DNA of 47,006 nucleotides from NCBI GenBank assembly GCA_964497185.1, contig CAZCBX010000016.1, positions 1 to 47,006 of the forward strand, in the 5' to 3' direction. A model generated the notes under the pieces. That model did not search any database. It had not been told where the DNA came from and was given only the letters and a program-made list of their open reading frames with translations. The position numbers were made by a program, and so were the translations under genes. Positions 22,630-31,419 of this stretch are shown piece by piece (position 1 is the stretch's first letter; each line of letters starts with the position of its first letter). The stretch comes from CAZCBX01 sp964497185. GTDB lineage: Bacteria; Bdellovibrionota_G; JALEGL01; JAGRMV01.

Positions 22630-24096
22630 TCACTTTCGTAATTTGCTCCACGTTTGAGCAAAAGCATCCAAGTTTTCCTGCGAGGGTTTTTCCGTTTTGC
22701 TAAAGATCAAGATGCATATACTCGCTATGACAAAAGCTGGTAACAATTCATACAAATCAAATATTCCACCGGAGAGTTGCTTCCAAATGATGACGGTCAA
22801 AGCTCCGCTGATAATGCCGGCGATCGCGCCGTTTCGGGTGATATTTTTATGATAAAGAGAGAGAATGACAAGAGGGCCAAATGACGCGCCAAAACCGGCC
22901 CAGGCATAAGAAACCAGTTTTAAAACACTGGAGTTTTGATCGGTAGAAAGATACCAAGCGATGACAGCAATGAGGATCACCGTTGCTCGACTCATCCAGA
23001 CCAACTCCTTGTTACCAGCGTTTTTGCGAAATAACACATTGTAGAGATCCCTTGTGAGTACGGAGGAAGAGACCAGTAGTTGAGAGTCAACTGTACTCAT
23101 GATGGCGGCCAAGATGGCTGCCAGCAAAAAGCCTGCGATCCAAGGGTTAAATAAAAGTTGAGACAAGGTGATGAAAATCTTTTCAGGATCGGCTAAGTCT
23201 GTTCCGGTTCCGGCCACGTAGGCAAGACCAAACAAACCTGTGGCAAGCGACCCTATGACCGATAAGGTCATCCAAGACATCCCGATATACTTTGCTTTTT
23301 TTACTTCTTTTTCATGTTGGATAGACATAAAGCGCACCAAAATATGCGGTTGACCAAAATAACCTAGCCCCCAGGCCAGCAGTGAGAAAATGCTAATGAT
23401 TGAGGCGCCTTTAAAAAAGTCCAAGTGGGTGGCATCCACAGTATGAACTGCATTGATGGCTTCTCCGATGCCTCCAAGCTTCAACACAACAACCAAGGGC
23501 GTCACCAAAAGTGCGAGCATCATCAAAATGCCCTGAAATAAATCCGTCCAGCTCACGGCATTGTATCCACCCAAGAAGGTGTATGAAACAATCACAAAAC
23601 TACCGGTGGCTAGCGCGGTTTGATAATGCATATCAAAGGTCGCTTCAAATAGTTTGGCGCCACCCACGAGACCTGAAGACGTGTAAAGTGTGTAAAAGAC
23701 TAAAATAACAATGGCAGTCACAATTCTTATGACATTGCTTTTGTCTTGAAAACGGTTTGAAAAGTAATCCGGTATGGTAATCGCATCGTTTAAATGATGT
23801 GTAAAAACGCGAAGAGGTCTGGCGACATAATGCCAATTGATAAAGGCCCCGGCTATCAACCCCACAGCAATCCAGCTTCCGACAAGCCCATCTGTATACA
23901 TCATGCCCGGCAACCCAAGCAGTAACCACCCACTCATGTCGGAGGCACCCGCACTAAGGGCAGCAACCCCAGGACCCAGCCCCCTTCCGCCAAGGACGTA
24001 ATCGCTTAAATCCTTTGTCCTCATATAAAAATAAATCCCAATGCCAACCATAACCAACATGTAAATGCTGAACGAAATGATAACGGGTAACTTCAT
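22630..24096 (-). CDS. putP: Sodium/proline symporter PutP
   Basis: Inner-membrane Na+/L-proline symporter of the SSS family. The 488 residues show about 13 membrane segments. The N-terminal signature matches PutP: DYVLGGRGLGPGVAALSAGASDMSGWLLLGLPG, with the conserved SAGASDMSGWL stretch around TM2 that forms the sodium and proline sites. GYFGQPHILVRFM and STVDSQLLVSSS are also typical. An AAGGAT ribosome site is well placed before the ATG. It is divergent from the CNNM/CBS gene with about 230 bp between starts. No putA is nearby. SSS substrate assignments are less certain in general, but the match around TM2 is close. Confidence 0.88.
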   Translation of the reverse strand: MKLPVIISFSIYMLVMVGIGIYFYMRTKDLSDYVLGGRGLGPGVAALSAGASDMSGWLLLGLPGMMYTDGLVGSWIAVGLIAGAFINWHYVARPLRVFTHHLNDAITIPDYFSNRFQDKSNVIRIVTAIVILVFYTLYTSSGLVGGAKLFEATFDMHYQTALATGSFVIVSYTFLGGYNAVSWTDLFQGILMMLALLVTPLVVVLKLGGIGEAINAVHTVDATHLDFFKGASIISIFSLLAWGLGYFGQPHILVRFMSIQHEKEVKKAKYIGMSWMTLSVIGSLATGLFGLAYVAGTGTDLADPEKIFITLSQLLFNPWIAGFLLAAILAAIMSTVDSQLLVSSSVLTRDLYNVLFRKNAGNKELVWMSRATVILIAVIAWYLSTDQNSSVLKLVSYAWAGFGASFGPLVILSLYHKNITRNGAIAGIISGALTVIIWKQLSGGIFDLYELLPAFVIASICILIFSKTEKPSQENLDAFAQTWSKLRK

Positions 24097-24326
24097 TTTT
24101 TATCCTTACTATTGCGTAGTTACGTTTTTTACCTTTCGCGACTGTACCACAACAGTCTCATCATGAAATGATTGAATCGGTGAATCAATCAATCGGGGGA
24201 TACACATCGCCCTAAAGCTCGTGAGACGATGACACACAACACCTTCTTGGATTGAACATTGATATTTTGGTTCAGTTGGTTAGGATCTTTCTTGACCATG
24301 AATCAAATAAGCGCAAGGATGAAGCC

Positions 24327-25373
24327 GTGATCGTTACGTTATTGGTATTCATGGGCATTTCTATTTTGTTTTCATTTCTTTGCTCCATGTGGGAAGCGGT
24401 TTTGCTCAGCATTTCTCCTTCTTATATGCAGGTAAAACTCAATGAAGGCAGCAAAGTTGGGACCATTCTTAAAGACTTTAAAGATAACATTGATCGGCCA
24501 TTGGCGGCGATATTAACCGTTAACACCATCGCGCATACCGTGGGAGCGATCGGGGTGGGGCAAGAGGCGACCAAAATATGGGGCGAGCAGCATCCGTGGG
24601 TTACAGGCATTGTTGTGCCGGTGGCCATGACGGCTGCCATTTTGATCCTCTCTGAAATTATTCCCAAGACCATTGGTGCCAACAACTGGCGGCTTTTTGC
24701 GCCATTTACCGTGCGAACCCTCCATGTGGTGATTAAGGTTACATACCCCATCATCTGGGTGTGTCAGCTCATTACGGGTATGTTCAACGCCAACAAGAAA
24801 AGCAATGTCTTTAGTCGAACCGATTTTTTGGCGTTGGCTCAGATTGGCTCCCAAGAAGGTGCCCTGAATGAAGCAGAAAGCAAGATGATTCATAATTTGC
24901 TTCATCTGCGTCAGTACAAAGTCAAAGAAGTCATGACCCCAAGAACCGTCGCTGTCTCCGAATCTCAAAACATGACGGCCAGACAGTTTTACGAGAAGCA
25001 AAACGAGCTGGCATTTTCACGGATACTCTTAAAAGAAGGCACCGGAAGCGGCAATATTGTGGGATATTTACTCAAGGATGAGGTGTTGGAGCATCTGATT
25101 GAAGAAGATCATGACAAAGAGCTGCGTCATTTCAAACGCGATATCATTTCGGTGCAAGGAGATTGTAGTATTTTTGAACTGTTCAATGAATTTATTCAAA
25201 AACGCGAACACATCGCACTTGTTGTAGACGAGTATGGTGGCATGGTGGGCGTTGTGACGATGGAGGACATTGTAGAAACCCTACTGGGCACAGAAATTGT
25301 GGACGAGACGGATCAAATCATCGACATGCGAGAAATGGCCAAAAAGAAATGGCAGCGACAACAAAATACATAA
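24327..25373 (+). CDS. CNNM/DUF21 membrane protein with CBS pair
   Basis: Predicted inner-membrane protein of the CNNM/CorB (HlyC/CorC) family, linked to magnesium or cobalt transport. I prefer the GTG at 24327, which has an AAGGA site 7 bp upstream and lets the protein begin directly with the first membrane helix. A TTG at 24252 would add 25 residues. The DUF21 part (about residues 1-165) has roughly four membrane segments and the IIPKTIGAN motif (family ILSEIIPKxxA). A CBS pair follows (about 190-320), with LRQYKVKEVMTPR and DEYGGMVGVVTMEDIVETLLG. The protein ends soon after and lacks the C-terminal CorC_HlyC domain found in many relatives, so it is a short version. Confidence 0.87.
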   Translation: MIVTLLVFMGISILFSFLCSMWEAVLLSISPSYMQVKLNEGSKVGTILKDFKDNIDRPLAAILTVNTIAHTVGAIGVGQEATKIWGEQHPWVTGIVVPVAMTAAILILSEIIPKTIGANNWRLFAPFTVRTLHVVIKVTYPIIWVCQLITGMFNANKKSNVFSRTDFLALAQIGSQEGALNEAESKMIHNLLHLRQYKVKEVMTPRTVAVSESQNMTARQFYEKQNELAFSRILLKEGTGSGNIVGYLLKDEVLEHLIEEDHDKELRHFKRDIISVQGDCSIFELFNEFIQKREHIALVVDEYGGMVGVVTMEDIVETLLGTEIVDETDQIIDMREMAKKKWQRQQNT

Positions 25374-25451
25374 GCATTTGAATTTCCGTTTTACTTAAGT
25401 AAGAAATGTTTGAATCCAGCGGCTGAAAATGAACGAAGCCGTCGCTTTACT

Positions 25452-26285
25452 TTAGCGAAGTGTGGATATTTCCAGATTTTCAAAAAATAAACTTTTAAAC
25501 GCTGGATCAATATCGGTGCAATATTGAATTTGTGTTTCCTTGTTTGGCTCAAGGCCGATCATTTCTAGGATGGGCCTCATTTTTGATCCCAATTGAATGG
25601 TTTGAAACTGGTAGTTTAAAACACCAAAACATTGGAAAGCCTCGGGGTGCGTTACATATCCCACGGCAAAAAGATCAAACGGGTTGAACCCTTTTTCCCC
25701 TGCAACCGACCATAGGTGCAACCAAGGTTTTATTTGTTGTGTTAATCTCAGCAGTGGCTCGCTTACTTCGCCCAATCGAGCCAGATCGTTCTTGTTAAAG
25801 AAAATCTGGCGCGCAAGTTCAAAAGGCACCACGGTTACTTTGGGCAGTTGGGCCAAGACATATTGGCTTGCGGTTAAGTCATGGGCAATGTTGGCATCGG
25901 GGATGTATTTGAGAGAAATACGGGACTTCCAATGTTTTTCTCGGCGGCGGCCCCCCACGATCACCAAATTATCAATGCGTGCGCTCAAGTCAGGTCTGTG
26001 CATTAGAACAGAAGCAATGTTGGTTAGCGGACCCAAGGCCACGATGGTCAGTGGGCCGGAGGTTTCCAACGCTTCCATCAATGCCTTGGAAGCTTGTGTG
26101 GGTGCATAGTCTCCAGGTTTTTGGGCACCGGCGTGTATTTTGTTCGCCATTTTCTCCTCTTGGATGATGGCCATGGCCGACTTCCATGCACGTCTTTCGG
26201 AAGCATTGCCATAAGTGGTGCTGACACCTTTCACCGACACGTTGGGCGCATGAAGCGCGTGCAAAATGGTAAGCGCGCCATCCAC
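25452..26285 (-). pseudogene. Nucleoside hydrolase lacking its N-terminal metal-binding motif
   Basis: An inosine/uridine-type nucleoside hydrolase remnant of about 277 residues. Family features remain: VKGVSTTYGNAS, ALGPLTNIASVL, NLVIVGGRR, and DANIAHD in place of the usual NxxxD segment. The defining DxDPGxDD calcium and ribose site at the N-terminus is absent. Only VDGALTI remains, starting with a GTG, and an upstream in-frame stop lies about 20 codons away. A piece reading SPGLE appears just upstream in another frame, as if the motif decayed through small insertions. The C-terminal HD pair is FD here (NPFDLFAV). The rest of the frame is open, so this is either a recently degraded gene or a divergent protein with lost catalysis. 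Confidence 0.65.
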
Positions 26286-26387
26286 AATTCTAAGCCGGGT
26301 GACTGGGCCTAAAAAAAATACCAGTGCTTGTCCCTTGACTTAATAATTAAAATTGACCAGTACATAAATAAATATAAACTATTTTAT

Positions 26388-27035
26388 GTGAGGCCAGCTT
26401 TACTAGTGTTCATTTTTTTACATATGATTTTATGTGTAGAATTTACATATGCAAATGAAGTTCATCCTGACTGCCTTCGGTGGTTCAAAAAATCCAATGT
26501 GAATCCAAATGACAAGAATTGTGATATCCAATGTGCGTCAATCGCTGTGAATATGGGGACGTTTAGCTGCCCTTTATCTTGTCCTAAACTGTGTGGTGAA
26601 CCTAAGTATAAAACTCCTTTAGGAAAAGTGTGCGATAAAGAATTTTTTTATGGCATTACGAATCCAAAGAAGGTCAAAAGAATTATGGAAATTCAGCAAG
26701 AAGCTGTGAAAAAAACCAAACAAGTATTCAATAGAAATGCTGAAGGCGATCATTCAGATGCATTTAGGCATTATTATGGAAGTGCTCTTTTAACTAGAGA
26801 GTTTGGAGAAACCGAAGCTAAAAAAATTACCAACAATCATGAAGCGTGTATGAGTGAAACCCTAGATTCAAATATGGACCTTCATAATAATCAACTTGGG
26901 ATTGAAGCAGCCGTTAAACACTCTGGCGAGCTTCAATTAATCATTCAACAAGCAAAAACTCATTTTAAAGAAGAGCATTTTAAAATTTATAAACCAATGG
27001 TCGATTTTACAGTAGAGGATTACGAATGGAGATAG
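26388..27035 (+). CDS. Secreted Cys-rich protein with DUF6973-like domain
   Basis: Exported protein of unknown function. From the GTG at 26388 it begins with a plausible signal peptide ending TYA; a TTG at 26328 or an ATG at 26424 are alternatives, and none has a ribosome site. The mature N-terminus has eleven cysteines in a pattern (DCLRWF ... NCDIQC ... MGTFSCPLSC ... CGEP) that suggests a disulfide-held module. The C-terminal half has DHSDAFRHYYGSALLTREFG, then HEACMSE and MDLHNNQLG. I recall this D-x2-RH, HE and MDLxNN pattern from DUF6973-type domains of secreted and polymorphic-toxin proteins. The gene overlaps the next, a lipoprotein gene, by 10 bp. Composition is AT-rich relative to housekeeping genes. 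A toxin role is inference. Confidence 0.6.
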   Translation: MRPALLVFIFLHMILCVEFTYANEVHPDCLRWFKKSNVNPNDKNCDIQCASIAVNMGTFSCPLSCPKLCGEPKYKTPLGKVCDKEFFYGITNPKKVKRIMEIQQEAVKKTKQVFNRNAEGDHSDAFRHYYGSALLTREFGETEAKKITNNHEACMSETLDSNMDLHNNQLGIEAAVKHSGELQLIIQQAKTHFKEEHFKIYKPMVDFTVEDYEWR

Positions 27036-27538
27036 CATCAATCCGTATGGGACTTTATATTTTTTTTGTATCAGTGTTTCTAATTCATTGTGATCAAGTG
27101 GATTCGCAGCAAGCGGTATTTTCAGCGAAAAAGCAGGGCCCGCCTAAAAAAACACAAACTACCGTTTACGAGACGATGTTTGAGGAGGTAAAAGCAAATG
27201 CATTTTTTATCAATCCGCAGCTTGCTAAAGAAAAGTGGGGCAATCAGAAGTTTGATGCTGAAAAGTACAAGAATGGTGATGAAAAAACAAAAGCATCCAT
27301 GATTGCTGATTTGGTTGAGAGTAAAATTTTGATTGGAACAAGTGTTTCAGACTTAACTACGCTGTTGGGAAGAAAAAATGGATATTTCTTTGACGAATCC
27401 TATCCAGCTTTTATTTTCATTGTAGGGTCGCCCCCAAAGAAAATAGAGAAAAACTCTTTTAACGAAGACACATGGCAAATCGTGTGTTTGCTCAATAAAG
27501 ATCAAAAGGTTTCTGAGGTCTTAATCCATAGACAGTAA
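27026..27538 (+). CDS. Small lipoprotein coupled to the Cys-rich secreted protein
   Basis: A 170-residue lipoprotein with a signal peptide ending in lipobox LIHC, so Cys22 should be lipidated. A charged, low-complexity linker follows (about 25-60). The C-terminal part (about 90-170) contains LIGTSVSDLTTLLGRKNG and ends in strands (TWQIVCLLNKDQKVSEVLIHRQ). This resembles a BamE/SmpA-like small alpha-beta fold, though not closely enough to name. The ATG has a GAGG site 7 bp upstream and lies inside the end of the previous gene (10-bp overlap), so the two are made together. If the upstream protein is a toxin, this would be the obvious periplasmic immunity candidate. Confidence 0.65.
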   Translation: MEIASIRMGLYIFFVSVFLIHCDQVDSQQAVFSAKKQGPPKKTQTTVYETMFEEVKANAFFINPQLAKEKWGNQKFDAEKYKNGDEKTKASMIADLVESKILIGTSVSDLTTLLGRKNGYFFDESYPAFIFIVGSPPKKIEKNSFNEDTWQIVCLLNKDQKVSEVLIHRQ

Positions 27539-27643
27539 AGATATACTGGGTGATACATTTGAGAGCAGATAACGGAAGCGTGATTGATTGCGTTAGGGCT
27601 TCGTATACGACCCTAGCATCCACCCATCAAAAGAAATCTTATT

Positions 27644-28492
27644 TTAAAACCGGTCGAGAAAAATGGATTTTTTTTCGGTGCGGAATTGGTCGGTTTGGTA
27701 GGGGCCAGCACCTTTTTTGGTGCGGACGCGTAGGTCGAATTGGACTTCGCATGTTTCTTCGTGCGGTATGATGGTTAGGTGGGTGGGTGAAAAGTAATAT
27801 CCATCAAAGGTATCCACAACAATGGCCTCGGATGATTCTAGGCTACCGTCGGCTTTGGCGTATTTGGTCATGAAGCGAATCAACGATTGGTCTTCGCTTT
27901 TTTGCGATGTGAGGTGTCGTTTGGGGTCTTTTTCGGTTTCCACAATGATTTCGTCGGAGATGCCGTCCTGGTTTAAATCACAATACGCACGCGATACAAA
28001 AGTCTGGCGGGAGGGGCCGACGAGGGGTGTTTTTAATTTTTCAATGACGGTGCGTTGTTCATCCAGTGCATATTCAATGGCGCCATTGTCCTGAAAGATT
28101 TCCTTAAAAAACAAACGAACCCGGTACTTTTCCTTTGTGTAATCATAGTTGGAATAGCGTTGGTATAAGTTGACGTGAAAGATGATTTCTAAAAGTTCGT
28201 GGGCTTGATGGTACTGCACAGTGGCAGGGTATTCATCCAATATGACATGGGTCGGATAAGTGTAGACGGTTTGACCATTGATGGAAATGCTGAGTTGGCC
28301 TTGATTTCTTTGTGTTGAATAACGGCTGCCCTTTAGGGTTGTTTTTAATACTACGTTGGCTTTGGACGAAGTATTCACCGTATATTGGGTTTGGTAGTTT
28401 TCTTTGCGTAAATTTTCTCCCAATTGCTGGGCCGATGCCCAGGTCGGAAGGGTAAGCAAGCACAACATATAGACATAAAAGCATCGATTCAT
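27644..28492 (-). CDS. Exported protein with a Ca-binding-type DxNxDGxxDE motif
   Basis: A 282-residue exported protein. I start it at the ATG at 28490-28492, giving a signal peptide (MNRCFYVYMLCLL, cleavage after ASA). The frame extends upstream to a TTG at 28528, where the DNA instead looks like a promoter element (TTGACA). The N-terminal half is beta-rich (VVLKTTLKGSR, LSISINGQTVYTY). Near residue 185 is DLNQDGISDEI, a calcium-loop pattern seen in FG-GAP/VCBS repeats and dockerins. No enzyme motif is visible. It is convergent with the lipoprotein gene at 27026-27538, with about 105 bp between them. Function unknown. Confidence 0.65.
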   Translation of the reverse strand: MNRCFYVYMLCLLTLPTWASAQQLGENLRKENYQTQYTVNTSSKANVVLKTTLKGSRYSTQRNQGQLSISINGQTVYTYPTHVILDEYPATVQYHQAHELLEIIFHVNLYQRYSNYDYTKEKYRVRLFFKEIFQDNGAIEYALDEQRTVIEKLKTPLVGPSRQTFVSRAYCDLNQDGISDEIIVETEKDPKRHLTSQKSEDQSLIRFMTKYAKADGSLESSEAIVVDTFDGYYFSPTHLTIIPHEETCEVQFDLRVRTKKGAGPYQTDQFRTEKKSIFLDRF

Positions 28493-28569
28493 GCTTTGTT
28501 GATATCTATTTATAATGCACTTTGTCAATCCAAAAATGGAAGGTTAGGCATGGTGATCGTAGGCCCATT

Positions 28570-29991
28570 TTAAATCGTTTTGTTTTGCTGGCTGTAGCAG
28601 AGGCTCACACCGACTAGGGTCAACGTGGATAAAAGCGCGGCGGGGACTACGGCGTCTAGGTCCATGGCGACAATGGCTTGGGGTAACCACCCTTGCGATT
28701 GTAGGTATTTCCACAGTAAGGCTGTGACCAGGCCGGCCACCATCGAGGGTGTGCCTGCTTTTCGGTGGGCGCCTTTCCAGAATAGAGATGCAAGAAGGGC
28801 GGGTGTAATGCTGGCGCCATACAATGTGTAGGCAAACAGAGACACACTGAAAAATTTATCGGACATAAAGGCCAGCACCAAAGCCACTGCACCCAGAATC
28901 AACACCATGTTTCGGCTGACGGAAACAAGTTTGGCCTCGGAGGCTTGGGGGTGAAAAAAGCGTTGATACACGTCACGGACGATGGCAGAGGCGGGTGCGA
29001 GCAAGTAGGAATCTGCGGTGGATACGACGATGGCCACGACGGTTGCCATCAATACGGCGCCCAGTATGGGTGGCAGTGCGCCAAAGGCCATTTGTACGAT
29101 AATGTGTCCAATGTTTTCGGGCTCTACAATTACACCTTGGGCGACCAAGGCAATGCCGATGATGGCGGTAAAAATAATGATCCATTCCATGATGAGCACC
29201 GCCACGAGCATCCATCGGGCTGATTTTTGCGCGTCTTCGGGGCTTTTGGCGGAGAAAAAACGGCCATAGAGGTTGGCATCTCCAAGGATGAGTAAAAGAG
29301 AGGGCAGTAAGATCGAAATTAAGGTTCCCCATGAGTAATGTCCCATAAAGGCTTGTTTTGCTGTTGGCAAAGAGTCAACAATGCCGCTTATGCCGCCTGC
29401 TTTAAAGATTAAAATCGGAATGGCAATCAAGAAACCCACAGTCATTAGGATGCCATTGACCACATCGGTGTATGCCACCGAGTACATGCCTGCAAGATAG
29501 GTATACAGGGTGACAAATACAGCCACCATGATGACGGCCCAAAGGTGGGGAAGGGCAGGGGCAATTTGTTCGACAATGGCTGCGCCAGCGCGGTATTGAT
29601 ACGATACGATGATCACGTAGGCCATGGTCAGGGTGATGGTGCCGATGATGCGGGAGGAGGGGCCAAAGCTTCGCTCTAAGATGTCTTGAATGGTAAAATT
29701 GTCTTCTTTGCGGACGCGGCTGGCCAGCAGGGTTAAAACAAAAATACCCGTGGCACCGGCCAGGGGGATGATCCAGGCAGCCATGCCCACCCGGTACGCT
29801 TCTTCCCCATTGCCAAAGATGCTGCCGGTGCCAATCCAAGTAGCCAGCAATGTGCCGGTTAAAACAAAGGTGCTTAATCCTCGGCCTGCCAAGGCAAAAT
29901 CAGATTGGGATTGAATGGAGGAGGCTTTGCGCGCACCCACGATGATGAGACCCGCCAAGTAAACCAAAACAAAAATCAGATAAATAGACAT
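28570..29991 (-). CDS. Sodium:solute symporter (SSS family)
   Basis: Inner-membrane sodium-coupled transporter, 473 residues with about 13 membrane segments. The N-terminus has the family start: a short helix, then SDFALAGRGLSTFVLTGTLLATWIGTGSIFG. VSTADSYLLAPAS, in the later part, matches the conserved SSS sodium-site helix. It differs from the PutP at 22630-24096 in the TM2 region, where SGASDMSGW is replaced by ATWIGTGS, so a different substrate is likely; none can be named. It stands alone, 77 bp after the exported-protein gene in the same orientation. Confidence 0.85.
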   Translation of the reverse strand: MSIYLIFVLVYLAGLIIVGARKASSIQSQSDFALAGRGLSTFVLTGTLLATWIGTGSIFGNGEEAYRVGMAAWIIPLAGATGIFVLTLLASRVRKEDNFTIQDILERSFGPSSRIIGTITLTMAYVIIVSYQYRAGAAIVEQIAPALPHLWAVIMVAVFVTLYTYLAGMYSVAYTDVVNGILMTVGFLIAIPILIFKAGGISGIVDSLPTAKQAFMGHYSWGTLISILLPSLLLILGDANLYGRFFSAKSPEDAQKSARWMLVAVLIMEWIIIFTAIIGIALVAQGVIVEPENIGHIIVQMAFGALPPILGAVLMATVVAIVVSTADSYLLAPASAIVRDVYQRFFHPQASEAKLVSVSRNMVLILGAVALVLAFMSDKFFSVSLFAYTLYGASITPALLASLFWKGAHRKAGTPSMVAGLVTALLWKYLQSQGWLPQAIVAMDLDAVVPAALLSTLTLVGVSLCYSQQNKTI

Positions 29992-30158
29992 CAGACTTTA
30001 TGCTCTAAAACACAAAAAAGGCTATGGCAATGACAATTTTCTAAAAAAAGTCGAAATTCGAAGACATGTCCCTGAAATTTCTAATGACCATTTGATTCTG
30101 GCAGGCGCTACTTAAATGAATAAACCTACATTTTGTTTGTGGTATATTTGCAAACAAG

Positions 30159-30629
30159 ATGCCCTTTACTCCGTACCATGTAGGCCCCGGCCTGTTGACC
30201 AAAGGTTTATGCCGCCAATGGTTTGATCTTCAGGTGTTCGTGTTATGCCAAGTGTTGATTGACCTAGAAGTCATATGGCTTATATGGCAGGGCTCGCCAC
30301 GCATTCACAAGTTGATGCATACCTACCTAGGTTCATTGATACCGGCAGTTGTGAGTATTGCCATCATTGTCGTGCTTTACCGATGGCTTGGTCGAAAGAA
30401 AATCAACTATGTTGTTTTGCTAGCATCAGGGTGGTGGGGTGCTTGGTCTCATGTGGCGCTGGATAGTCTTATGCACAAAGACATGCAACCGTTTTGGCCC
30501 TTCACTTCCGTAAACCCATGGCTTCGAAGCATGAGTGTTGAGCAGATTCACATGTCCTGCATCATTGGTTTTTTGTTGGGCTTATTGATGATTCTTCTAT
30601 GGCCCGTGATACGCGTTTTGAAAAAATAG
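30159..30629 (+). CDS. Small inner-membrane protein, YdjM/DUF4184-like
   Basis: A 156-residue protein with about four membrane helices. The start MPFTPYHVGPGLL is characteristic of a family of membrane-bound proteins often annotated as predicted metal-dependent hydrolases. Later histidines and aspartates fit it: VLIDLEVIW, HKLMHTYLGSL and SHVALDSLMH. These could bind a metal at the membrane surface. It is flanked by minus-strand genes on both sides and is its own transcription unit. TTGTTTG (30133-30139) and CAAACAA (30151-30157) form a 7-bp inverted repeat directly before the ATG, in place of a clear ribosome site; this might act as an operator or a hairpin that limits translation. Confidence 0.7.
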   Translation: MPFTPYHVGPGLLTKGLCRQWFDLQVFVLCQVLIDLEVIWLIWQGSPRIHKLMHTYLGSLIPAVVSIAIIVVLYRWLGRKKINYVVLLASGWWGAWSHVALDSLMHKDMQPFWPFTSVNPWLRSMSVEQIHMSCIIGFLLGLLMILLWPVIRVLKK

Positions 30630-30660
30630 TTTGAGCATCACCCCAGATTTTAAAGAACCA

Positions 30661-31317
30661 TCATTGCACGTAGGTTCGATACAACCCAAATGCACCGGTT
30701 AGAAACATTTGAGCGGCCAATGAGCCAACAACCAAGCCCATCAATCGGCTAAATACCTTGATGCCATTTTCGCCCAAGCGATTCTTGATGCGGGGCATGT
30801 TTTTAATGATGATGTAATTGCCGATTGCACAAAGGACAATGGCCATGCTGATGGAAAAATAGGATTGTACATTTTGATGGGTGATGCTCAGATTGATCAA
30901 AGTGGTGGTCAGGCCAGGTCCGACAATGATGGGAATGGATAGGGGAACAATGCTGATGTCGGCAAGGCGCATCGCGGCTTCGTGTTCAAGACTCCGGTGG
31001 TTGATTTTTTTGCCTCGACCTTGCACCATATCAAAGCCCATCACCAAAAGAATAATCCCCCCGAATACGCGCAAGCCATCGGCTTGAATGCCGAAAAAAG
31101 AAAAAATATACGTGCCGCTTAAAAACACAATGAGCATGGCGATGAAAACGGTCTTTGTGCTTTTGCGGGCAATGTATTCTACTTCTTTTTTGGAGGTATG
31201 ATCACCAATCAGGGTCAACATGATGGCCCCTGCGGAAAGCGGGTTCATGATGGTGAAAATGGAAATGGTATGCCCCAAAAAGTCTTTGATGATGTCTAAA
31301 ATCATGGCCAAGTGCAT
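30661..31317 (-). CDS. marC: MarC-family inner-membrane protein
   Basis: A 218-residue integral membrane protein of the MarC/YchE family with six membrane helices. Typical features are FTIMNPLSAGAIMLTL near the N-terminus, LRVFGGIILLVMGFDMVQG, IVPLSIPIIVGPGLTT in the middle and GENGIKVFSRLMGLVVGSLAAQMFLTG at the end. The biological role of the family is unsettled; it was once thought to confer drug resistance. Two starts are possible (31317 and 31305), and neither has a strong ribosome site. It is 79 bp downstream of the SET-domain gene in the same direction. Confidence 0.87.
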   Translation of the reverse strand: MHLAMILDIIKDFLGHTISIFTIMNPLSAGAIMLTLIGDHTSKKEVEYIARKSTKTVFIAMLIVFLSGTYIFSFFGIQADGLRVFGGIILLVMGFDMVQGRGKKINHRSLEHEAAMRLADISIVPLSIPIIVGPGLTTTLINLSITHQNVQSYFSISMAIVLCAIGNYIIIKNMPRIKNRLGENGIKVFSRLMGLVVGSLAAQMFLTGAFGLYRTYVQ

Positions 31318-31396
31318 ATCAGGAATAAAAAAACTTACACCTCGAAAAATGTTATTTCTTCATCCAGAACAGTATTTTTTAGAACATTGCTGTCCG

Positions 31397-31419
31397 TCAT
31401 GCCTGAAATTCAGGCATGA
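31397..31419. repeat. Perfect 23-nt palindrome over the SET gene stop codon
   Basis: The arms TCATGCCTGAA and TTCAGGCATGA (11 bp each) flank a single central base. The palindrome encodes the last residues of the SET protein (MPEFQA) and its TGA stop. No T tract follows on either strand, so it is not a standard terminator. It may be a dispersed palindromic repeat that was fused to the gene end, or a hairpin protecting the message. Confidence 0.7.

Noticed and set aside
25400..25460. Hairpin TCGCT/AGCGA near the end of the nucleoside hydrolase remnant as a terminator
   Set aside because: The stem is only 5 bp and there is no T tract on either strand.
27550..27771. 73-residue plus-strand open frame
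   Set aside because: It lies mostly antisense to the VCBS-like exported protein gene and shows no family or start signal.
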